Positions 1 through 10,196 of a stretch of DNA of 64,000 nucleotides are shown here, piece by piece; the stretch's first letter is position 1, and each line of letters opens with the position of its first letter. Both the position numbers and the translations under genes were made by a program. The DNA comes from Exiguobacterium undae DSM 14481 (GTDB lineage Bacteria > Bacillota > Bacilli > Exiguobacteriales > Exiguobacteriaceae). The stretch lies in assembly GCF_000620805.1 (NCBI RefSeq), contig NZ_KK211187.1, positions 529,957-593,956 of the forward strand. Reading direction: 5' to 3'. The notes under the pieces were generated by a model that searched no databases, was not told where the DNA came from, and saw only the letters and a program-made list of their open reading frames with translations.

Positions 1-1
1 A

Positions 2-505
2 GTAAGAAAAATTAAATCTAAATTAAACATATCTCTGTCGGACATTGTGATTTTTTATGGACTCGGTATGAAAATCGATCATAGTACTCAGTTCGATAAT
101 GATTCTTCATTATGGTCAACTGAAGGTTGTAAATTTATTGTCTCTTCGCATATAGACATAAGTCATCCAAATGTATTTAGAATCCCGAATGATTATACTG
201 AAACACAAAATTATATAGCAGCTTCTGATTTTACAATTACAAAGCCCGGTTGGAGTACAGTAAGTGAATCAATAAATGGAAGTAGTAATTTATTATTGAT
301 TAAGCGTGACTCATTTATTGAGGATCAAAATACCATCGATGCACTTAATGGAAAAGCAAACTATCATGTAATATCTCTCGAAAAACTGAATCATTCCAAG
401 TTTAAAGACACTCTACTGATGAAACATCATAAAAAATTTAAGCCAACTTCATCTGGGATGAGAGAAATAATAAAAAAACTAAATGACATTATGAGTAATT
501 ATTGA
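2..505 (+). CDS. Glycosyltransferase, C-terminal part (5' end outside window)
   Basis: The reading frame is open to the left edge, so only the last ~168 residues are visible; the GTG at 47 is internal. The fragment looks like the C-terminal nucleotide-sugar-binding half of a GT28/MurG-like transferase: a Rossmann-type strand (VIFYGLGM), then AASDFTITKPGWSTVSESI, which matches the ITKPGxxTxxE pattern binding the UDP-sugar diphosphate in that superfamily. Its stop lies 14 bases before manA and the gene is AT-rich. It is probably part of a polysaccharide operon with manA, pgcA and ugd. Substrate unknown; family assignment is moderately sure. Confidence 0.6.
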   Translation, partial: VRKIKSKLNISLSDIVIFYGLGMKIDHSTQFDNDSSLWSTEGCKFIVSSHIDISHPNVFRIPNDYTETQNYIAASDFTITKPGWSTVSESINGSSNLLLIKRDSFIEDQNTIDALNGKANYHVISLEKLNHSKFKDTLLMKHHKKFKPTSSGMREIIKKLNDIMSNY

Positions 506-519
506 AACGAGGAATTATC

Positions 520-1473
520 ATGATTATGAAATTAAAGCCTATTTTTCAAGAACGTATTTGGGGAAGCCAACGACTAAAAATAGATTTTAACTACGATATA
601 CCAAACGGGTCCATTGGAGAATGTTGGGGAATTTCAGCCCATCAAAACGGAGAAAATGAGGTCATTAATGGTCCTTATAGCGGTCGTACTTTATCTGATC
701 TCTGGGCCAATTATCGTCAAGAATTGTTTGGTGACTTTACGCATGAAACGTTTCCTTTACTGGTTAAAATCCTGGATGCAACGGATGATTTATCTGTTCA
801 AGTCCATCCAAATGACGAACAGGCATATAGATTGGAAGGAGAACGGTTCGGCAAAACAGAGTGTTGGTACGTTCTTGATGCTGAACCCGGTGCCGAGTTG
901 ATTCTTGGTCATACTGCTCAGACGAGAGCAGAACTAGAAACAGCTGTCTCAAACGAAGAATGGTCCAGCTTACTAAAAAAACAACCTGTTAAAAAAGGAG
1001 ACTTTGTTTTTGTGGAGAGTGGAACTATCCATGCGATTGGTAAAGGAATCATGATTCTCGAGACGCAACAATCTTGTGACACGACTTATCGTGTGTATGA
1101 CTTTGATCGAGTTGATGATAAAGGTACTAAACGTGAACTTCATCTAGAAAAAGCACTGACTGTGACGACAGTTCCTGACGTTCCAGTTCTCGCACGACCT
1201 TCTGAAAAAACTGTGCATGCCGGCACAATTCGAGCACTTGTCAAATCATCTGAATTTGATGTCTACCATCATCAAGTCAGCAAAGGGTACTCATATCCTT
1301 GTCGCGAACAGTTTTCGTTGTTAACTGTTATTGAAGGTGCTGGAGTTTTACAAAATGATGAAGAAACAATGGAAGTCAAAAAAGGTGATCACTTAATTAT
1401 TACAAAAGATACAAGTGAGATATTGGTCGCTTCTGGAAACATGGAATGGATTACAAGTGAAATCGGTCGTTAA
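520..1473 (+). CDS. manA: Mannose-6-phosphate isomerase, class I
   Basis: Interconverts mannose-6-phosphate and fructose-6-phosphate in the cytoplasm, feeding GDP-mannose synthesis or mannose use. The 317-residue product has the cupin zinc-site motifs of type I enzymes: QVHPNDEQA, the FGKTECWYVL segment, and ESGTIHAIGKGIMILETQQ followed by the arginine-containing YRVYDFDR. Length fits the ~315-residue Bacillus-type ManA. The ATG at 520 follows a GAGG ribosome site by about six bases; a TTG at 502 would give five extra codons but lacks a site. It sits between a glycosyltransferase and pgcA in one apparent operon. Confidence 0.93.
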   Translation: MIMKLKPIFQERIWGSQRLKIDFNYDIPNGSIGECWGISAHQNGENEVINGPYSGRTLSDLWANYRQELFGDFTHETFPLLVKILDATDDLSVQVHPNDEQAYRLEGERFGKTECWYVLDAEPGAELILGHTAQTRAELETAVSNEEWSSLLKKQPVKKGDFVFVESGTIHAIGKGIMILETQQSCDTTYRVYDFDRVDDKGTKRELHLEKALTVTTVPDVPVLARPSEKTVHAGTIRALVKSSEFDVYHHQVSKGYSYPCREQFSLLTVIEGAGVLQNDEETMEVKKGDHLIITKDTSEILVASGNMEWITSEIGR

Positions 1474-1501
1474 GATTAGATAGAGCATGATGGAGGAAGT
1501 T

Positions 1502-3229
1502 ATGAATTATATTGAAAAATCGCAACAATGGACTACATACAGCAATCTTAATTTTGAATTGCAATCAGAACTTCATACAATATTGGACCAACCAAAAGAG
1601 TTAGAAGATCGGTTTTATAAAGCACTCGAATTCGGAACAGGTGGGATGAGAGGCGAATTAGGAGTCGGAACAAACCGTTTAAATATCTATACAGTTCGAA
1701 AAGCCATCGACGGACTCGCCCGTTATATTGTCGAGCAAGGAGAAGAAGCGATGCAACGTGGAGTTGTTGTTGCTTATGATTCCCGTCATAAGTCAGAAGA
1801 ATTTGCAATGGAAATTGCTCAAGTACTTGGCCATTATCACATCAAGTCATATGTCTTTGATGCATTACGTCCGACACCTCAGTTATCTTTCTCGATCCGC
1901 TATTTGAATACATTTGCAGGTATCGTCATTACTGCAAGTCATAACCCTCCTGAATACAACGGGATTAAGATTTATGCGGAAGATGGCGGTCAAATGCCGC
2001 TTGAGATGGCAGATGTCATAACTTCTTACATCAACCAAGTCGAAAATGAACTGATGATTCCATTTGTACAATATGAAACTCTTTTGAAAAATGGTTTGTT
2101 ACAAATGATTGGTGAAGAGTTTGATAAAGCATACCTGGCTGCACTTGATACTCTGCAACTTCGAAAATTTGCAAAATCTGATATGAAGATTGTATTTACA
2201 CCTCTACACGGAACGGCGTATCATCTTGTTCCGGAAGGATTAAAACGATTTGGATTTGAGAATATCATTCTAGTAGAAGAACAAATGACTCCAGATCCAG
2301 AATTTTCAACGGTTGTCTCGCCCAATCCGGAGGAGCATGCTGCTTTCGAACACGCAATTCGTTACGGAGAAAAGCATGGTGCTGATCTGTTACTTGCGAC
2401 GGATCCGGACGCCGATCGTTTAGGGGTTGCTGTCAAAAATGCGGAAGGACAGTATGAAGTGCTAACTGGAAACCAGACAGGTGCTGTAATGCTACATTAT
2501 ATTCTCGAGCAAAAGAAGCGATTAGGGACTCTTCCTGTGGATGGAGTTATACTCAAAACGATCGTTACTTCCGAGATTGGGCGTACAATTGCCCAAGATT
2601 ATGGTATTGAGACAATCGATACACTAACCGGGTTTAAGTTTATTGGAGAAAAGATCAAACAATTCGAAGAACAGTCTTCTCATACATTTTTATTCGGATA
2701 CGAAGAAAGTTATGGTTATTTGATTAAAGATTTTGCACGTGACAAGGACGCGGTTCAAGCGGCGGTATTCATTGCAGAGGTTGCAGCATACTATCATGAG
2801 CAAGGAATCACTTTACACACTGCACTTCTTAATTTAATGAACCGATACGGTTACTATCAAGAAGATCTTGTATCATTAACTTTAAAAGGTAAAGATGGTG
2901 CGACTCAGATTCAAGAAATGATGCAACAGGTTCGGCAATCTCCTATGAACGAAGTGGCAGGTAAGAAAGTAGTAATGATCGAAGATTACCTTTCAGGTCA
3001 AAGAAACAATTATCAAACTGGAGTAATGTCGCAAATTGATTTTCCTACTTCAAACGTATTGAAGTTGTATTTAGAAGGGGATACTTGGATTACACTCCGC
3101 CCATCTGGCACTGAACCAAAAATCAAATTTTACTTTAGCGTGAAAGAAGATACGATCGACTTAAGTAAAAGTATGTTGAGAAAGTTAAAAGAAGAATTCA
3201 TGAACACGATCCAAGGTGTTACGATTTAA
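1502..3229 (+). CDS. pgcA: Phosphoglucomutase / phosphomannomutase
   Basis: Alpha-phosphohexomutase converting glucose-6-phosphate to glucose-1-phosphate (and possibly mannose phosphates), the precursor for UDP-glucose. About 575 residues, as in PgcA/YhxB of bacilli. All four active-site loops are visible: phosphoserine loop TASHNP (Ser ~146), metal loop DPDADR (~301), sugar loop GYEESYG, and phosphate loop RPSGTEPK (~533). The start at 1502 is chosen because GGAGG lies five bases upstream; upstream in-frame ATGs at 1487 and 1490 overlap that site. It works with galU (25.2 kb) and ugd immediately downstream to make UDP-glucose and UDP-glucuronate. Confidence 0.93.
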   Translation: MNYIEKSQQWTTYSNLNFELQSELHTILDQPKELEDRFYKALEFGTGGMRGELGVGTNRLNIYTVRKAIDGLARYIVEQGEEAMQRGVVVAYDSRHKSEEFAMEIAQVLGHYHIKSYVFDALRPTPQLSFSIRYLNTFAGIVITASHNPPEYNGIKIYAEDGGQMPLEMADVITSYINQVENELMIPFVQYETLLKNGLLQMIGEEFDKAYLAALDTLQLRKFAKSDMKIVFTPLHGTAYHLVPEGLKRFGFENIILVEEQMTPDPEFSTVVSPNPEEHAAFEHAIRYGEKHGADLLLATDPDADRLGVAVKNAEGQYEVLTGNQTGAVMLHYILEQKKRLGTLPVDGVILKTIVTSEIGRTIAQDYGIETIDTLTGFKFIGEKIKQFEEQSSHTFLFGYEESYGYLIKDFARDKDAVQAAVFIAEVAAYYHEQGITLHTALLNLMNRYGYYQEDLVSLTLKGKDGATQIQEMMQQVRQSPMNEVAGKKVVMIEDYLSGQRNNYQTGVMSQIDFPTSNVLKLYLEGDTWITLRPSGTEPKIKFYFSVKEDTIDLSKSMLRKLKEEFMNTIQGVTI

Positions 3230-3248
3230 TCTAAGGAGAAGCAAACAT

Positions 3249-4415
3249 ATGAAAATTACAGTAGCAGGGACAGGTTACGTTGGTCTTTCGATGGCTGTTT
3301 TACTCGCACAGCATAATGAAGTCACATCAATTGATATCATTAAAGAACGTGTCGAGCTCGTCAATGATCGGAAATCACCAATCGTTGATGCTGAAATTGA
3401 AAACTTTCTTCAAAATAAAGAGTTGAATTTGCGAGCAACAACTGACAATTTTGAGGCCTATAAAGAATCTGATTTTGTCATCATTGCAACGCCGACCGAT
3501 TACGATCCAACACGGAATTACTTTAATACGCGTACGGTAGAGAGCGTCATTGCGACAGTTCTTGCGATTAATCCAGATGCTACGATGGTCATCAAATCGA
3601 CGGTACCAGTTGGCTACACACAAGAATTAAAAGAGAAGTTCGATACACCAAATATTATCTTCTCACCGGAGTTCTTGCGTGAAGGACAGGCACTGCATGA
3701 TAATCTTTATCCATCACGTATCGTCGTTGGTGAACAGTCAGAACGAGCACAACAATTTGCTGATCTGTTACTCCAAGGAGCTATCAAAAAAGATGTGCCG
3801 ATTCTTTTGACAGATTCAACAGAAGCGGAAGCCATCAAGTTGTTCTCCAATACGTATTTAGCGATGCGTGTCGCGTTCTTTAACGAACTTGATACGTATG
3901 CAGAAGTCCGTAATCTTGATACAAAACAAATCATTGAAGGAGTGGGACTTGATAGCCGGATTGGCAACCATTACAACAATCCTTCTTTCGGATATGGTGG
4001 GTACTGCTTACCGAAAGATACAAAGCAACTCCTTGCGAACTATGATGAAGTGCCGAATAACATCATTGGGGCAATCGTTGAAGCGAACCGGACACGGAAA
4101 GATTATATTGCGGATACAATCATTAAGCAAAATCCGAAAGTCGTTGGAGTTTATCGCCTTACGATGAAAACGGACTCGGATAACTTCCGTGCTTCTTCGA
4201 TTCAAGGTATTATGAAACGAATCAAGGCAAAAGGAATCGAAGTGACAGTCTTCGAACCTGTGTTGACGGAAGATACATTCTACAATTCACGTGTCATTCG
4301 TGATCTTGAAGCGTTTAAGCAAGAATCAGATGTCATTCTCTCGAATCGGATGCATCCTGAGTTGAGCGATGTTGAAGATAAAGTATATACGCGTGATTTA
4401 TATAGTCGTGACTGA
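3249..4415 (+). CDS. ugd: UDP-glucose 6-dehydrogenase (short form)
   Basis: NAD-dependent four-electron oxidation of UDP-glucose to UDP-glucuronate in the cytoplasm. The 388-residue protein begins with the dinucleotide-binding GTGYVGLS (residues 7-13) and has the catalytic cysteine in [11 protein letters not shown] (Cys ~253). Its length matches the short HasB/Cap-type enzymes of Gram-positive capsule loci. Start at 3249 follows AAGGAG with good spacing; the frame extends upstream without a site. It is the last gene of the first operon, closed by a strong terminator. It could supply the uronic acid for the 36-50 kb locus. Confidence 0.93.
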   Translation: MKITVAGTGYVGLSMAVLLAQHNEVTSIDIIKERVELVNDRKSPIVDAEIENFLQNKELNLRATTDNFEAYKESDFVIIATPTDYDPTRNYFNTRTVESVIATVLAINPDATMVIKSTVPVGYTQELKEKFDTPNIIFSPEFLREGQALHDNLYPSRIVVGEQSERAQQFADLLLQGAIKKDVPILLTDSTEAEAIKLFSNTYLAMRVAFFNELDTYAEVRNLDTKQIIEGVGLDSRIGNHYNNPSFGYGGYCLPKDTKQLLANYDEVPNNIIGAIVEANRTRKDYIADTIIKQNPKVVGVYRLTMKTDSDNFRASSIQGIMKRIKAKGIEVTVFEPVLTEDTFYNSRVIRDLEAFKQESDVILSNRMHPELSDVEDKVYTRDLYSRD

Positions 4416-4460
4416 AAAAAGATTCCTTGTATGTTATGTACAAGGAATCTTTTTATTTTA
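4416..4460 (+). terminator. Rho-independent terminator after ugd
   Basis: A 16-bp perfect stem (4416-4431 pairs with 4439-4454; core GATTCCTTGTA) with a seven-base loop is bordered by A and T tracts, so it could act on both strands. It directly abuts the ugd stop. Confidence 0.9.
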
Positions 4461-4619
4461 CTAAAATAGGTAAGCGAGGTAAAAGGTACCTTAAAATGAA
4501 ATAGTATGTAACTGATAGAAGAGTAAGCTAACAATAAAAAGAGTTTATCTAATCGTTTAAATAGAATCTAATTCGATTTATTTAAGATTAGAAAATTATT
4601 TATGAAAACAGGAGGAAAT

Positions 4620-6923
4620 ATGAAGAAAATATTATTTTTGCTATTTGTATTATATTTATTCGCTGGAGATTTTAACGGCAAGACTGTCATCGCTTCAGCA
4701 AGTACAGACGTATCAGGAATTATTCGGGAAGATACCGTATGGACTAAAGAAAATTCACCCTATAACCTTGTAGGTGATATTCAAATCGATAATGGAGTGA
4801 CTTTAAAAATTGAACCGGGAACAGTGGTCAATGGGAATAATAGAGGTATCTACAACTTAGGGATTCTAGAGGTAATAGGTAACTCGAATTCTAGAATAAA
4901 AATTAATAATACACATATCGTACCAGTTAACGATGAATACTCAAAAAAATGTTTGATTCATATTGAGTATACCGATATTATTTCAGGAAGTTTATATGGA
5001 CCTAATGTTAGTGCGGGTTATGGAAGTTTAATTTTGAAAGATTCTAGAATATTTGATTTATCACAATTTATGTACATTTGGTATCCTAACAGTAACGTAT
5101 ATATTGAACGCAATGTATTTATGAATTCTCATAAAATTAGTGTTGGTACATCTGGTGATACAAAAGTCTATATTCGAAATAATATTTTTTATAATACTTT
5201 AGATAATACAATAGAAAATTGGAATAGCTCTGGATCATCAGAAACCATTGTAGAATTTAATTCGTTTTTAGGGTTTGGAAATGCACTGATATTACCTAAT
5301 GGGTATCGTAATACAAAAATTACTGCCGTTAATAACTACTGGGGAACAGTAGATGAGACATCAATCGGACAAATGATATTTGATAAAAATGATGATTTGA
5401 GAGCTGGATCGATAATAGAATTTAAGCCTTATTTAACAGAACCAGATTCTAATACACCGACGATGGATGTTACAGCACCTGAAAAACCAACAGTTGATGA
5501 AATTACAGAAAAAAGTTTATTCATAACAGGTACAGCTGAAAAGCGTTCTACTATTAGTTTCTTTTTAGGATTAAACAATCAAAATTATAGTTTTGGAAAA
5601 ACAATAGCAGATGACTACGGAAATTTTAAATTTCCAATAAATACGTTTCCTCCCAACACTGTGATTTCAGTAGTTGCTACGGATGATTGGTATAACAGTA
5701 GTGAAAGTACTTCTGTAACAGTGAAGGATATTACTGCACCGCTTGTCCCGACAATTTCTGAAGTCACCGATCAAACGACTGTCATTTCAGGGATGACCGA
5801 AGCAGACGCTGTGATTTTTGTTCATGTAGGATTGACAGAAATCGGTCAAACGATTGCTGGGAAAGACGGCGCATTCAAAGTAATGATTCCGAAGCAAGTG
5901 GCAGGAACGGATCTGACAATCACGGCAACAGATGATGCAGGAAACATCAGTCCAGCTGTAACGGTGCTTGTAGCTGATAAAACGGCACCGACCCTTCAGG
6001 TTAATCAGATCACTAATCGTTCAGGTCTCATCACAGGAACGGCTGAGTCGAAAGCGAAAGTGCAATTGACATATGCTGGTAAAATAATAGAAACAACGGC
6101 TGATGCAACCGGTAATTTCAGCTTTACGATTACAAAACCTAACACCAATGAAGAGTTCAGTTTTACGGCATCAGATAGTCTGGGAAATAAGAGTGAGGTT
6201 CTGAAATTGAAAGTGATCGATGCAACATTGCCTGTTATTAAAGGCGCGACGGATATCACAATTGAAGCAGGAATGCTCTTTGATAAAAAACTTAATGTCA
6301 CCGCAATGGATGAGACGGACGGAAATCTTACGAAATCTATGTTAATTTACGGGATAGTAGACAGCAAGAAACCGGGAATCTACAGTCTGACATACAGCGC
6401 AAGAGACCGGGCAAGGAATCATGCGAGGATTATTCGCCGTGTAACCGTCAAAGATACGATTAAACCGGTTCTGTCAGGTGTAATGAACCAGTCGATCAAT
6501 CTGAACAGTACGTTTGATCCGAAAAAAGGCATTACGTCAAAAGATAACATTGACGGGGACGTAACGAAGAGTATTCAAGTGTCGGGCAGCGTCAATCTGA
6601 AGAAAATCGGCACGTATACTTTGACTTACAAAGTCGCGGACCGCTCGGGAAATACGACGACCTTAATTCGTAAAATCACAGTTAAAGATAACGTCAAACC
6701 GGTCATTACGGGAGCGAAGTCAAAAACGATTAAGTACAAGTCGTCCTTCAATCCGATGACAGGCGTCACTGCAAAAGATAATATCGACGGTTCGTTGACG
6801 AAATCACTCAAAGTGACTGGCAGCGTCAATACGAAACGTAAAGGTATTTATGCACTGACATACACTGTAAAAGACAAAGCAGGGAACAGTACGAGTGTGA
6901 AAATTAAAATCACAGTACGTTGA
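4620..6923 (+). CDS. Secreted modular surface protein (beta-helix, Ig-like, DUF5011 repeats)
   Basis: About 767 residues. A signal peptide (MKKILFLLFVLYLFAG, cleavage likely after ASA near 27) is followed by ~250 residues resembling a right-handed parallel beta-helix (short strands rich in Asn, patterns such as NNIFYNT and VNNYWGT). Next come three bacterial Ig-like modules (each with TGTAE/GMTEA and ATDDxGN motifs, ~287-540), then three DUF5011-like modules of ~75 residues (KPVxxGxxxxxI, KDNIDGxxTKSxxVxGSV, YxVxDxxGN). There is no LPXTG or SLH anchor, so it is probably released or held non-covalently. An adhesin or polysaccharide-binding role is inferred from architecture only. Base composition rises in GC near 5,700, suggesting a mosaic. 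Start at 4620 follows AGGAGG; an ATG at 4602 overlaps that site. Confidence 0.8.
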   Translation: MKKILFLLFVLYLFAGDFNGKTVIASASTDVSGIIREDTVWTKENSPYNLVGDIQIDNGVTLKIEPGTVVNGNNRGIYNLGILEVIGNSNSRIKINNTHIVPVNDEYSKKCLIHIEYTDIISGSLYGPNVSAGYGSLILKDSRIFDLSQFMYIWYPNSNVYIERNVFMNSHKISVGTSGDTKVYIRNNIFYNTLDNTIENWNSSGSSETIVEFNSFLGFGNALILPNGYRNTKITAVNNYWGTVDETSIGQMIFDKNDDLRAGSIIEFKPYLTEPDSNTPTMDVTAPEKPTVDEITEKSLFITGTAEKRSTISFFLGLNNQNYSFGKTIADDYGNFKFPINTFPPNTVISVVATDDWYNSSESTSVTVKDITAPLVPTISEVTDQTTVISGMTEADAVIFVHVGLTEIGQTIAGKDGAFKVMIPKQVAGTDLTITATDDAGNISPAVTVLVADKTAPTLQVNQITNRSGLITGTAESKAKVQLTYAGKIIETTADATGNFSFTITKPNTNEEFSFTASDSLGNKSEVLKLKVIDATLPVIKGATDITIEAGMLFDKKLNVTAMDETDGNLTKSMLIYGIVDSKKPGIYSLTYSARDRARNHARIIRRVTVKDTIKPVLSGVMNQSINLNSTFDPKKGITSKDNIDGDVTKSIQVSGSVNLKKIGTYTLTYKVADRSGNTTTLIRKITVKDNVKPVITGAKSKTIKYKSSFNPMTGVTAKDNIDGSLTKSLKVTGSVNTKRKGIYALTYTVKDKAGNSTSVKIKITVR

Positions 6924-7015
6924 TGGTACCCAAGCAGAAAATTTTAGGGGGAAATGACGTAAAGAAGGCTTAATGAACTACCAACATCAAGTTTTCCTTG
7001 ATTTTAAACAAGGTT

Positions 7016-7066
7016 AAAAGAGTGACGAGGGACTCCGTGAAAAGGGTTTTTCGTCACTTTTTTATT
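7016..7066 (+). terminator. Rho-independent terminator
   Basis: Stem AAAAGAGTGACGA (7016-7028) pairs with TCGTCACTTTTTT (7051-7063) around a GC-containing loop, followed by T-rich sequence. It lies 93 bases after the surface protein. Confidence 0.8.
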
Positions 7067-7218
7067 TTAGACAACGTGATTCAACAAAAAGAAACTATAA
7101 CGAATACATATTGACCATTTATATTGAAAATGAAAATTAGAGTTTCCGAGGTTGTGTAAAATTAGAAATATAAGACAAAAATAAATATTGAATAGGAATT
7201 CTTAAGGAGAGTGTCTAA

Positions 7219-8241
7219 ATGAAACAATCAAAAGGAATGTTTATCGGTTTGACCGTCTGCATACTTGTACTATTGGTCGGTGGAGCCATCTATAAACTAA
7301 ATCTGTTTGGAAACGAGACAGCGAAAGAAACGAGTGAAGTTCAATCGGCAGAATCGGATAAAGCGACAAAAGACAGTGACATAATGTCCATTTCCTCTAT
7401 TACCGAAGAGATGAAAGGGCAACAGAAAAAAATCATTGGTACAGTCACGGAACGTTCAACGAGTAAAGGGCATGTATTCTTAAAAGTGAACGATGATAGT
7501 GGGACGATCAGTGTGCCAATCTTTAAAGACAAGGGGATCGATTCGTCGATGTTTATGTCCGGCAAAACGGTTGCGGTCACCGGAAACGTTGATGTCTATC
7601 AAGGTAAGATTGAAGTCGTACCGCAAACAGAACAAGATCTCATCATGATGGAATCCAATCAGACTGAACAAATCACAAGTGATGATGTCGGTCAAACCAA
7701 GACCGTATCAGCCAAAATTATTTCAAAGTACGTTCATCCGAAAGGGCATATTTTCTTGACGGTCGAAAGTACGAATGGACAGACCTTAAAAGTACCATTA
7801 TTCGTAAGCCTAAAACCCGATTCTTCCGAATATCCTGTTCATGCGACAGCTACGATTAAAGGAAAAGTAACAGAATATAAAGGAGAATTAGAACTTGTAC
7901 CGGCAGCCTTACAAGATGTGACGTTGACGAATAAAACAGCAGAAACGATTAAGACACGGACACTGTCCTCTATTCAAAAATCAGATCGCGGATCGCAGGT
8001 TATCGTCGAGGGAATGGTCGAACAAGTAACAGAAAAGAATGATCATCTGTTTTTTCAACTAACTCAAGACAATAAACAAATCAAATCCGTCTTGTTTAAA
8101 GCGGATTCGCAAGAGATCAAGGGAAGAAAAGAACGGATTGAAAATGCGATGGTCGCGCAGTTTCCAATTCGAGTCATGGCAACCGTTGATATCTATCAAG
8201 ATGAACTTGAACTCATCATTGATAAAGTCTTAGTAGATTAA
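7219..8241 (+). CDS. Membrane-anchored protein with three OB-fold-like repeats
   Basis: 340 residues: one N-terminal membrane segment (~8-27) with a short basic cytoplasmic tail, a charged linker, then three homologous ~90-residue modules. Each follows G-V/I-x6-KGHxFLxVxxxxGxxxVPxF...VxGxVxxYxGxLELxP, a nucleic-acid-type OB fold as in YhcR or DNA-polymerase accessory domains. Topology rules predict the OB modules lie outside the membrane. The ribosome site AAGGAG is well placed. The next gene starts 11 bases after the stop and encodes a membrane PLD-like protein, so the two are probably an operon. Nucleic-acid binding is inferred from the fold, not shown; function is unknown. Confidence 0.7.
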   Translation: MKQSKGMFIGLTVCILVLLVGGAIYKLNLFGNETAKETSEVQSAESDKATKDSDIMSISSITEEMKGQQKKIIGTVTERSTSKGHVFLKVNDDSGTISVPIFKDKGIDSSMFMSGKTVAVTGNVDVYQGKIEVVPQTEQDLIMMESNQTEQITSDDVGQTKTVSAKIISKYVHPKGHIFLTVESTNGQTLKVPLFVSLKPDSSEYPVHATATIKGKVTEYKGELELVPAALQDVTLTNKTAETIKTRTLSSIQKSDRGSQVIVEGMVEQVTEKNDHLFFQLTQDNKQIKSVLFKADSQEIKGRKERIENAMVAQFPIRVMATVDIYQDELELIIDKVLVD

Positions 8242-8252
8242 AGGAGACGTTC

Positions 8253-9479
8253 ATGACACATCGACAACTTCTCGTCATCAATGCACTGGCATCCTTTTTG
8301 CCGTGGGTATTACCAAATGCAGTGAGTCTGAGCCTGCTACTGATTCTTGGAACCGTAAGCCTATATTTGTGGCAAAAGGACAGAATGTACGATCAAGTAA
8401 CGGCATACATCACACTTGGAGCGATGACCTTACTAACATCAGTTCACTTATTCTTGTTTGATCAAATGATTTCGGCACTCTACATCATGCTTATTTTCAT
8501 TAGTTTTATCGGAATCAGTCTTTTTGCAAAAAAAGAAAATAGTCCCGTGAGTATCAGACAAACGCCTGATTTGATACCAATCCCAGTCTCTCAAAAGACC
8601 AGCGAGGAACACGAACTGACACGTAGCTTAATGAAGCAAATGGATAGTTACATGGCACAAATGTTGCAGACGATAGAAAGTGCCATGTTGAAAAATGAAT
8701 CTTCCTCGAATCAGAAAATGGATGAGATACACGAAGTCGTGAAAGGTCACTCTATACAAATGGAAAAAAATCTTGAAATGTTAAATGGCAAGTTCGATCA
8801 AAATGCAGAGATGACAGCCGCTCAATCAGAAGCAATGATGGCTGATTTACAAGTTGCCATCAGTCTTCATCAGGAAAAGGATGAAAAAATACAAGAGGTG
8901 CTTGATCTGTTAAAAGCAAAATCGTCGGATGGATTAGACGTAGAATCGATGCTGCAAATCATTCAAGACTTACAATTGAAAGATATAAAGCCGACGAACC
9001 GTCATTATGTCGAAAATCAACAGATGAAAGATTTGTTCTATCGTGCTTTTGACGAAGCACAATCTGAAATCTGCCTTGTCAGTCCTTGGTTAGGAAAATG
9101 GTTAATGCGAGACAACGTACTAATGAATAAAATGGAAAAAGCGCTTAAGCGCGGGGTCGACGTGAAGATTGTTTATGGAATTGGAACCGAGAATGGTTAT
9201 AAGACTAATGATGATCGAAGCGTAAACTCTAAAGAGGTAGCAAAAGATTTAACACGAAAGTGGCTGAAAAAGGGTTATCCGGGGAAGATAAAGTTACATG
9301 TTTCTAACACCCATTTCAAGCTTTTAATGTGTGACGAAATATTCTTGGTCATCGGTAGCTATAACTTCCTATCAAATCAAGGGAAGTTTGGAGAAACTGG
9401 CTCTTGGCATGAGGCAGGAGAATATGCGGAAGATAAGGAACGGATTCGTCAACTTAAAGAAATACACTTCTCGTTTTGA
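8253..9479 (+). CDS. Membrane protein with coiled coil and C-terminal PLD (HKD) domain
   Basis: 408 residues. Four hydrophobic segments occupy ~1-90, a glutamine-rich helical/coiled-coil region ~120-215, and a phospholipase-D-like domain ~255-400. The HKD signature H-x-K-x4-D is complete (His354, Lys356, Asp361) and is followed by GSYNFLSNQG, the usual serine/asparagine element. Only one HKD motif is present, so an active enzyme would need a dimer, as in Nuc-type nucleases. The short N-terminus and even number of membrane segments place the PLD domain in the cytoplasm. Partner of the OB-fold gene just upstream. Activity could be nuclease or lipid hydrolase; unresolved. Confidence 0.75.
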   Translation: MTHRQLLVINALASFLPWVLPNAVSLSLLLILGTVSLYLWQKDRMYDQVTAYITLGAMTLLTSVHLFLFDQMISALYIMLIFISFIGISLFAKKENSPVSIRQTPDLIPIPVSQKTSEEHELTRSLMKQMDSYMAQMLQTIESAMLKNESSSNQKMDEIHEVVKGHSIQMEKNLEMLNGKFDQNAEMTAAQSEAMMADLQVAISLHQEKDEKIQEVLDLLKAKSSDGLDVESMLQIIQDLQLKDIKPTNRHYVENQQMKDLFYRAFDEAQSEICLVSPWLGKWLMRDNVLMNKMEKALKRGVDVKIVYGIGTENGYKTNDDRSVNSKEVAKDLTRKWLKKGYPGKIKLHVSNTHFKLLMCDEIFLVIGSYNFLSNQGKFGETGSWHEAGEYAEDKERIRQLKEIHFSF

Positions 9480-9487
9480 ATAATTTA

Positions 9488-9523
9488 AAAGGTGCTTTGG
9501 ATTTTTTATCCGGAGTACCTTTT
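9488..9523 (+). terminator. Terminator after the OB/PLD pair
   Basis: Imperfect hairpin AAAGGTGCTTTGGAT / ATCCGGAGTACCTTT ending in TTTTG closes the two-gene unit. Confidence 0.6.
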
Positions 9524-9632
9524 GCGTTAGACCGGATCTAGTTGGATAAAAGTTTTTTACTTTAAAAATGAAGTTAATATTACCTATTTAATGGTATTTT
9601 ATAGTGGGTAATAGAGATTAGGAGGATGGAAT

Positions 9633-10103
9633 ATGCACCAAATTAACAAAATGATTCAGATTATGCTGATATTCAGTTTAGTTTTTGTTGGCTTGTTGAC
9701 AAATACCAAGTCAGTAGATGCAAAAGTTGTTGCAATAGGATATACGAAGCTCACCTTTCCAGGTTTAGATGCAAACGAAGGAATGAGAAGACATGGCTAT
9801 ACATGGAGTCAAGAACGTGTAGGAAAGACAACTTACCATACTGTGTTTTTTAAGTCTCCTTATCGGGATGATCAACGTCAATTTACAAGTGTTCTTATGT
9901 TCAAAATTGATTCAAAAGGAGTTCAAAAGCAGGTGCGGAAGTATTTATTCCGGGTGGATGGCGATAAACCGGAAGCATTCATCATCAGAACAAAGACAAG
10001 TTCGCCGGGGACTTATTTTTATCATGTTCGGTCCGAATCAGTTTTCCATAGTAATATCCAAGGACCAGCCTATACGGAAACGATGCATGTAGTAGTAAAA
10101 TGA
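9633..10103 (+). CDS. Small secreted protein of unknown function
   Basis: 156 residues with a clear signal peptide (hydrophobic core IMLIFSLVFVGLL, likely cleavage after VDA near 30). The mature part is basic and rich in aromatic residues and beta-strand pattern; I do not recognise the family. AGGAGG lies seven bases before the ATG. The gene stands alone between the OB/PLD pair and the recombinase region. Confidence 0.7.
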   Translation: MHQINKMIQIMLIFSLVFVGLLTNTKSVDAKVVAIGYTKLTFPGLDANEGMRRHGYTWSQERVGKTTYHTVFFKSPYRDDQRQFTSVLMFKIDSKGVQKQVRKYLFRVDGDKPEAFIIRTKTSSPGTYFYHVRSESVFHSNIQGPAYTETMHVVVK

Positions 10104-10142
10104 GCATGTTTTGAATATTGACTGAGACTGAACTTCCTGATT

Positions 10143-10172
10143 GAAAGACTCTGAAAAAGAGAATCTTTTACT
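10143..10172 (+). terminator. Possible weak terminator
   Basis: AAAGACTCT pairs imperfectly with AGAGAATCTTT before a short T tract, 40 bases after the small secreted protein gene. The stem is short and interrupted. Confidence 0.3.
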
Positions 10173-10196
10173 AAAATTCTTGAAGGAGGACCTCCT

